Positions 33,637 to 37,140 of a DNA stretch of 37,140 nt are shown here, in pieces. The position numbers and the translations under genes were made by a program. The notes under the pieces are model-generated. The model ran no database searches, was not told the DNA's origin, and saw only the letters and a list, made by a program, of their open reading frames with translations. The stretch spans positions 1-37,140 of the forward strand of contig JAFGOQ010000058.1 in the NCBI GenBank assembly GCA_016926405.1, read 5' to 3'. The stretch comes from Bacteroidales bacterium (lineage in GTDB: Bacteria; Bacteroidota; Bacteroidia; Bacteroidales; UBA6680). Positions within the stretch are counted from its first letter, which is position 1; every line of letters begins with the position of its first letter.

Positions 33637-34191
33637 ATGATTAAGCTAATTAATTTAAAACCCATAGCATTTTTATTCATGACAATTGGATTAATTCCGA
33701 TTTTATTTTTGATAGTTTGGTTGCTAGCAAATGTAATTGGACCAGAAGGTGCGAATTTTAATGCCTTATTATTTTTTGGCGGGTTTATAGGATTTTATTT
33801 ATTCTGGATTAATACCATATGTTTTAGCCTTGATTTAATCAATATAAAGAATGGACTTTCAAGTAATATGAGAAAAAACAAGATTCTATTTATTGTGTTT
33901 TTTTCAATTTACGCATTGAGAATGCTTATTTCTTTGCCGTGCTTTGACTCTACAGAAACCATAATTGGATTGACTTTAAATATTTTAATAGGCGTAGTAG
34001 GAATTATTTTAGCGACTTACATGTTTTACAAAATTTCGGATGATTATATATTACTGACTAAAAATCGTTATCCAAATCTAATAGATTATTTTATTATGAG
34101 TTTTCATTTTAGTTTTTTTCTTGTTGGATTAATGATTTTGCATTCACATGTAAGACTTTTACTTAAAGACAACAATCTCCTTAAGGAATAA
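33637..34191 (+). CDS. Hypothetical membrane protein
   Basis: This 184-residue protein has about five hydrophobic helices: roughly residues 9-33, 43-66, 82-98, 107-129 and 146-166. The loops are short and basic on the KNGLSSNMRKNK side. It has no motif I recognise and could belong to an orphan family. It is isolated between AT-rich spacers and its AT content is higher than that of the neighbours, which fits an accessory or acquired gene. Coding is supported by the long open frame with consistent transmembrane spacing. Confidence 0.68.
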   Translation: MIKLINLKPIAFLFMTIGLIPILFLIVWLLANVIGPEGANFNALLFFGGFIGFYLFWINTICFSLDLINIKNGLSSNMRKNKILFIVFFSIYALRMLISLPCFDSTETIIGLTLNILIGVVGIILATYMFYKISDDYILLTKNRYPNLIDYFIMSFHFSFFLVGLMILHSHVRLLLKDNNLLKE

Positions 34192-34433
34192 AAACTACCA
34201 CAAACAATGTATAAATATAATAAACTAAATAGTAGTAATATCAATGGTTTTAGCCCGCTTCAACTTTCTTGTAACTTGACAGTAAAGAGCCACGCAAATG
34301 GCTACTATTAATAGCCATCTGTTTTACGTCATAAACATAAAAACCTACATATACAGATAAAAAAATAACTGCACTCAACTCTTACCCCAAAATAAATCAG
34401 TCGAGTGATATTATAGATACACTCCAATAAAAC
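34192..34433. other. Intergenic spacer without recognised gene
   Basis: The stretch between the membrane-protein gene and the 34434 terminator is AT-rich. A short palindrome AAATGGCTACTATTAATAGCCATCT near 34297-34321 is visible. Nothing else is supported. Confidence 0.4.
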
Positions 34434-34467
34434 AAACCCGACAGGTATTTTAAAACCTGTCGGGTTT
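34434..34467. terminator. Bidirectional hairpin terminator (CCCGACAGGT type)
   Basis: AAACCCGACAGGT and ACCTGTCGGGTTT pair perfectly over 13 bp around an eight-base loop, followed by TATTTTATT. It lies between the converging membrane-protein and brnQ genes. The stem differs by one base from the AAACCTGACAGGT stems in array 2. Confidence 0.85.
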
Positions 34468-34539
34468 ATTTTATTACAGTGCTATATCGGTTGATTACAA
34501 TACTCATAACCCAATCACACTAATGTAAATGGTAGTATC

Positions 34540-35835
34540 TTATTTCACCCTCTTAGTGTTTAATCTCAATTTGTAAATCTTAATAATTAGGGGGTACGAA
34601 ATAGCTCCAGCAATAGCAGGCAGTACCCAACCCATTTCGTATTTCACAAACGGAAACGAATAGAAGAATGCTTTTATTGGCTCTACCGAATTGCCTAAAT
34701 AGAAAAATGTTGTAAATATTAAGGTCGAGAATATTGTTCCTCGGTATATATTTTTCGACATGGTGCCATTATCGATAAGGTTAAGAATAACCAAAACAAT
34801 AAGAACAGGATACGATATATTAAGCATAGGTCCTGCAAACTTAACAATATTGGTAACACCTAAATTTGCCAGCACAAAGCTTATTATTGTAATTACAACA
34901 ACATTAAATCGGTATGTAAGTTTATTATTACTAATAGTCATAAAATATTCCGACACTGTTGCTATAAGCCCAGCAGTAGTAGTAAAGCAAGCAAAAAGAA
35001 CAGTTACAGCAACAACCCAAATACCAGCATTACCAAACACATTCTTAACCAAAGCCACAAAACAGTCGGTACGGCTTAGTTGGGTGCTTACAATGCCACT
35101 TCCTGTTGCACCTAAATAAATTAAACCACCATAAACAAAACCTATAATAGAAAAAGCTACAATGCTCGACTGAATAGTCATAGAAATCTGCGTTTTAGTA
35201 CCCGTATATCCTTTCTCTTTAAGAGCTAAAAGAATAATTGACGAAAACATAACAGCAGCAATTCCGTCGACAGTTTGAAAGCCTTGCAAGAAAGCGTAAG
35301 TGTATACATTATCAGTTATAGCATCGACAGGTGTACCTATTGGCGAAATTATATTTACAATAATTATTGTTGCTAACGAAATTAGAAGTGTTGGCGTTAA
35401 CCACTTGCCAATTTTATCTAAAACACCCTTTGGGTTGTAGACAAAGAAAAAAGCTAATGCAAAATATACAAAGGTGAATATTAACTGATTATTGCCTCCG
35501 AATATAGGAGCAAAACCCATTTCGTAACTCACTGCACCAGTACGAGGAATGGCTAACAATGGCCCCACTGTTAACATTAAAAATATACCCAAAGCAAGAG
35601 AAAACCCCTTTCCCACCTTGTCGCCAAAGTGCGAGAAGGTACCACCAGCCTTAGCAATGGCAATAATAGCAAATACCGATAATACCACATCGGTAGTAAA
35701 GAAACCAAGAATAGCCTCTAACCACGAATTACCACTAAAAAGACCTAACTGAGGTGGAAATATAAGATTCCCTGCACCAAAAAACATTGCAAATAGCGCC
35801 ATCCCTATCACAATACAATCCCTTCTTCTGTTCAT
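34540..35835 (-). CDS. brnQ: Branched-chain amino acid transporter (LIVCS family)
   Basis: This 431-residue inner-membrane protein with about 12 hydrophobic helices imports leucine, isoleucine and valine with Na+ or H+. The N-terminus has the family signature ALFAMFFGAGNLIFPPQLG, and later GPLLAIPRTGAVSYE and the central DGIAAVMFSSIIL are typical. The length matches the family. It is a single minus-strand gene, with about 150 bp between its start and the end of the next minus-strand gene, which has its own terminator. No regulatory element is apparent. Confidence 0.95.
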   Translation of the reverse strand: MNRRRDCIVIGMALFAMFFGAGNLIFPPQLGLFSGNSWLEAILGFFTTDVVLSVFAIIAIAKAGGTFSHFGDKVGKGFSLALGIFLMLTVGPLLAIPRTGAVSYEMGFAPIFGGNNQLIFTFVYFALAFFFVYNPKGVLDKIGKWLTPTLLISLATIIIVNIISPIGTPVDAITDNVYTYAFLQGFQTVDGIAAVMFSSIILLALKEKGYTGTKTQISMTIQSSIVAFSIIGFVYGGLIYLGATGSGIVSTQLSRTDCFVALVKNVFGNAGIWVVAVTVLFACFTTTAGLIATVSEYFMTISNNKLTYRFNVVVITIISFVLANLGVTNIVKFAGPMLNISYPVLIVLVILNLIDNGTMSKNIYRGTIFSTLIFTTFFYLGNSVEPIKAFFYSFPFVKYEMGWVLPAIAGAISYPLIIKIYKLRLNTKRVK

Positions 35836-35923
35836 CTACAATATTTTTTTTATGATTTAGGGGTGCAAAAATATGTAAAGCAAAGAACGAAAGACATGAT
35901 AAAAATCAGCCTTACAACAATTC

Positions 35924-35960
35924 AAAAAAAAGCCTCTTTCCTATTACTAGAAAAGAGGCT
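35924..35960 (-). terminator. Rho-independent terminator of DUF6261-like paralogue B
   Basis: On the minus strand AGCCTCTTTT and GAAAGAGGCT pair around a short loop and are followed by seven T. It lies 30 bases after the stop of the gene at 35991. Confidence 0.88.
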
Positions 35961-35990
35961 ATCTCTAAAAATATCCACTTCTACTTATAG

Positions 35991-36728
35991 CTAATTTTTT
36001 TGCTCGGGATTAACAATAGCATTTTGTGCCTTTGTTTTTCGCGCACGAGCAACAGCGTTATACTCTTTTGTTATTGCATTAATTTTTGCTGCAATATCAA
36101 GTAAAATACTACTACCATTTATTTTATAGAAAAGATCGATAGAATTAAAAAGGTTTTGACCACATTGGCGCATCTCCTTGTAAATCTCAACTCTATCAAA
36201 AACCTCTTTACTAGCCTCATCGTTTAATCTAATAGACTCCATATTTACAAAATCGGTATGACTACTAACCATATCTGTAAAAAGGTCGGTTAAATTAAGA
36301 GTGGTAATACAATTCTGATTTGCTACACTTTTAAGGTCTGCTATTAAGCTATCGCTAATAGCTGTTTGCACTTTATTACCTTTTAAGTGCATACTCCAAC
36401 CATGACTGCGTATAACAATCTCTAGTGCTCGAGCACTTTCAGCTCTTTCGGGTCTAATACTATAGGTATTTGCCTTTACCGAATCGCGAAATGCAACATA
36501 ACCATTGTCTCTAAGTTTTTCTAACTCCTGAGAACTAAGTGTATGCTCGCTACCATGCTTCTGGTGAATTGCCTTCTCGGCTTTTTCTACCACCGATATA
36601 AACGAATCCGAAAATTGTTTTATCTGAAGCTCTTCGGTATTATAGCCCTTAACTATCTGGGCTACTCTAGCATAATAACCTATTTCCTCGTCAGTACGTA
36701 GCTGACTGTTGTTTAAATTATTTATCAT
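35991..36728 (-). CDS. Hypothetical protein, DUF6261-like paralogue B
   Basis: This 245-residue protein is the closest relative of the gene at 30655. The shared blocks include IKQFSDSFISV, ELEKLRDNxxxAFRDSVKANTYS, HGWSMHLKGNK, CITTLNL/CIEALNL, IYKEMRQC and DLFYKxNG. It has no signal peptide, membrane segment or catalytic motif. The C-terminus is basic (VARARKTKAQNAIVNPEQKN) and diverges from paralogue A. Both copies have the same leader block just upstream, and this one has tandem array 3 starting 122 bp upstream of its start. Function is unknown. Confidence 0.75.
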   Translation of the reverse strand: MINNLNNSQLRTDEEIGYYARVAQIVKGYNTEELQIKQFSDSFISVVEKAEKAIHQKHGSEHTLSSQELEKLRDNGYVAFRDSVKANTYSIRPERAESARALEIVIRSHGWSMHLKGNKVQTAISDSLIADLKSVANQNCITTLNLTDLFTDMVSSHTDFVNMESIRLNDEASKEVFDRVEIYKEMRQCGQNLFNSIDLFYKINGSSILLDIAAKINAITKEYNAVARARKTKAQNAIVNPEQKN

Positions 36729-36738
36729 AAAAAAACAT

Positions 36739-36756
36739 TTTAGGTTTATTAATTCA
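36739..36756 (-). promoter_or_regulatory. Leader block shared by the two close DUF6261-like paralogues (copy B)
   Basis: Identical over 18 bases to the block at 31404-31421 and at the same distance (10-11 bp) from the start codon, although the bases between block and start differ. That difference argues for selection on the block. Confidence 0.55.
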
Positions 36757-36849
36757 TAGATATTAATAGAGTGACACTAAGATAATAAGAAGCTTAAAAA
36801 AAACAAACCACTAAAGCATTTTTTATACGAAGAAAAACACTCTAGCTTT

Positions 36850-37140
36850 ACCATTTACCAGTACAGACCACTTTTTGTTCGACAAAATCGACCATTTACC
36901 AGTACAGACTACTTTTCGTCCGACAAAATCGACCATTTACCAGTACAGACTACTTTTTGTTCGACAAAATCGACCATTTACCAGTACAGACTACTTTTCG
37001 TTCGACAAAATTGACCATTTACCAGTACAGACTACTTTTCGTCCGACAAAATCGACCATTTACCAGTACAGACTACTTTTTGTTCGACAAAATTGACCAT
37101 TTACCAGTACAGACTACTTTTTGTTCGACAAAATTGACCA
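36850..37140. repeat. 41-bp tandem repeat array 3 with embedded hairpins (7+ copies, cut by window edge)
   Basis: Seven full 41-bp units and four bases of an eighth run to the end of the window. Each begins ACCATTTACCAGTACAGAC and carries TTTTGT-TCG-ACAAAA, a 6-bp hairpin with a three-base loop, sometimes altered to TTTTCGTCCGACAAAA. Units differ at only a few positions. The period is not a multiple of three, so the open frame across it is not a gene. On the minus strand the core reads ATTTTGTCGAACAAAA, close to the core word of array 2. Confidence 0.95.

Noticed and set aside
33483-33680. A 65-codon hydrophobic frame on the minus strand
   Set aside because: It overlaps the start of the better-supported membrane-protein gene on the other strand and lies mostly in AT-rich spacer, where such frames arise by chance.
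36875-37096. Open frame across array 3 with repeated peptide-like text
   Set aside because: The 41-bp period rotates the frame, there is no start context, and it continues only as far as the repeat does.

Overview
The window looks like chromosome from a low-GC member of the Bacteroidota, most likely an anaerobic or facultatively anaerobic Bacteroidales/Marinilabiliales-type organism (lineage is inferred). The evidence is the gene content (Uup-type ABC-F protein, ECF sigma factors with a small co-encoded protein, sigma/anti-sigma/DUF4097-like operon, carboxynorspermidine route to polyamines, oxygen-sensitive NrdD/NrdG, NAD-linked formate dehydrogenase), the lack of Shine-Dalgarno sequences, several TAnnTTTG -7-like boxes and many strong hairpin terminators.

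Layout. 1-83: 3'-clipped tRNA-Ser(UGA). 231-6277: nth, a Uup-like ABC-F ATPase and uvrA; uup and uvrA converge on a repeat-filled spacer. 6484-8597: an ECF sigma factor with a tiny downstream gene, then a GNAT-like protein. 8729-13117: two-gene NAD-dependent formate dehydrogenase (NuoEF-like fusion plus Cys-type molybdopterin subunit). 13179-15346 (minus): ECF sigma, membrane anti-sigma candidate and secreted DUF4097-like protein. 15517-20377 (plus): TPR histidine kinase, RelA-type synthetase with a damaged hydrolase site, YhcH-family protein. 20434-23310 (minus): first DUF6261-like gene, a large hairpin array, pyruvate kinase. 23486-24409: XerD-like recombinase. 24554-27811 (minus): nrdG and nrdD behind a clear cobalamin riboswitch. 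28171-30585: carboxynorspermidine synthase and decarboxylase. 30655-37140: two close DUF6261-like paralogues, a protein of three fused RidA domains, an unknown membrane protein and a BrnQ transporter, ending inside another tandem array.

Most genes are housekeeping or central metabolism. The unusual material lies in the spacers. Three arrays (3148-3425, 21321-21845, 36850 to the end) have different sequences but the same roughly 41-bp period, and each repeats small hairpins. Array 2 carries core words resembling those of arrays 1 and 3, so the three may be one modular family. Arrays 2 and 3 each lie 120-160 bp upstream of a DUF6261-like gene. A separate 120-130 bp palindromic element occurs three times (2875, 24421, 33120), and its ends match a stand-alone terminator at 20383. 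The other notable points are the B12 riboswitch before a B12-independent reductase, the triple-RidA fusion (possible one-chain trimer), and the RelA protein with a lost hydrolase site.
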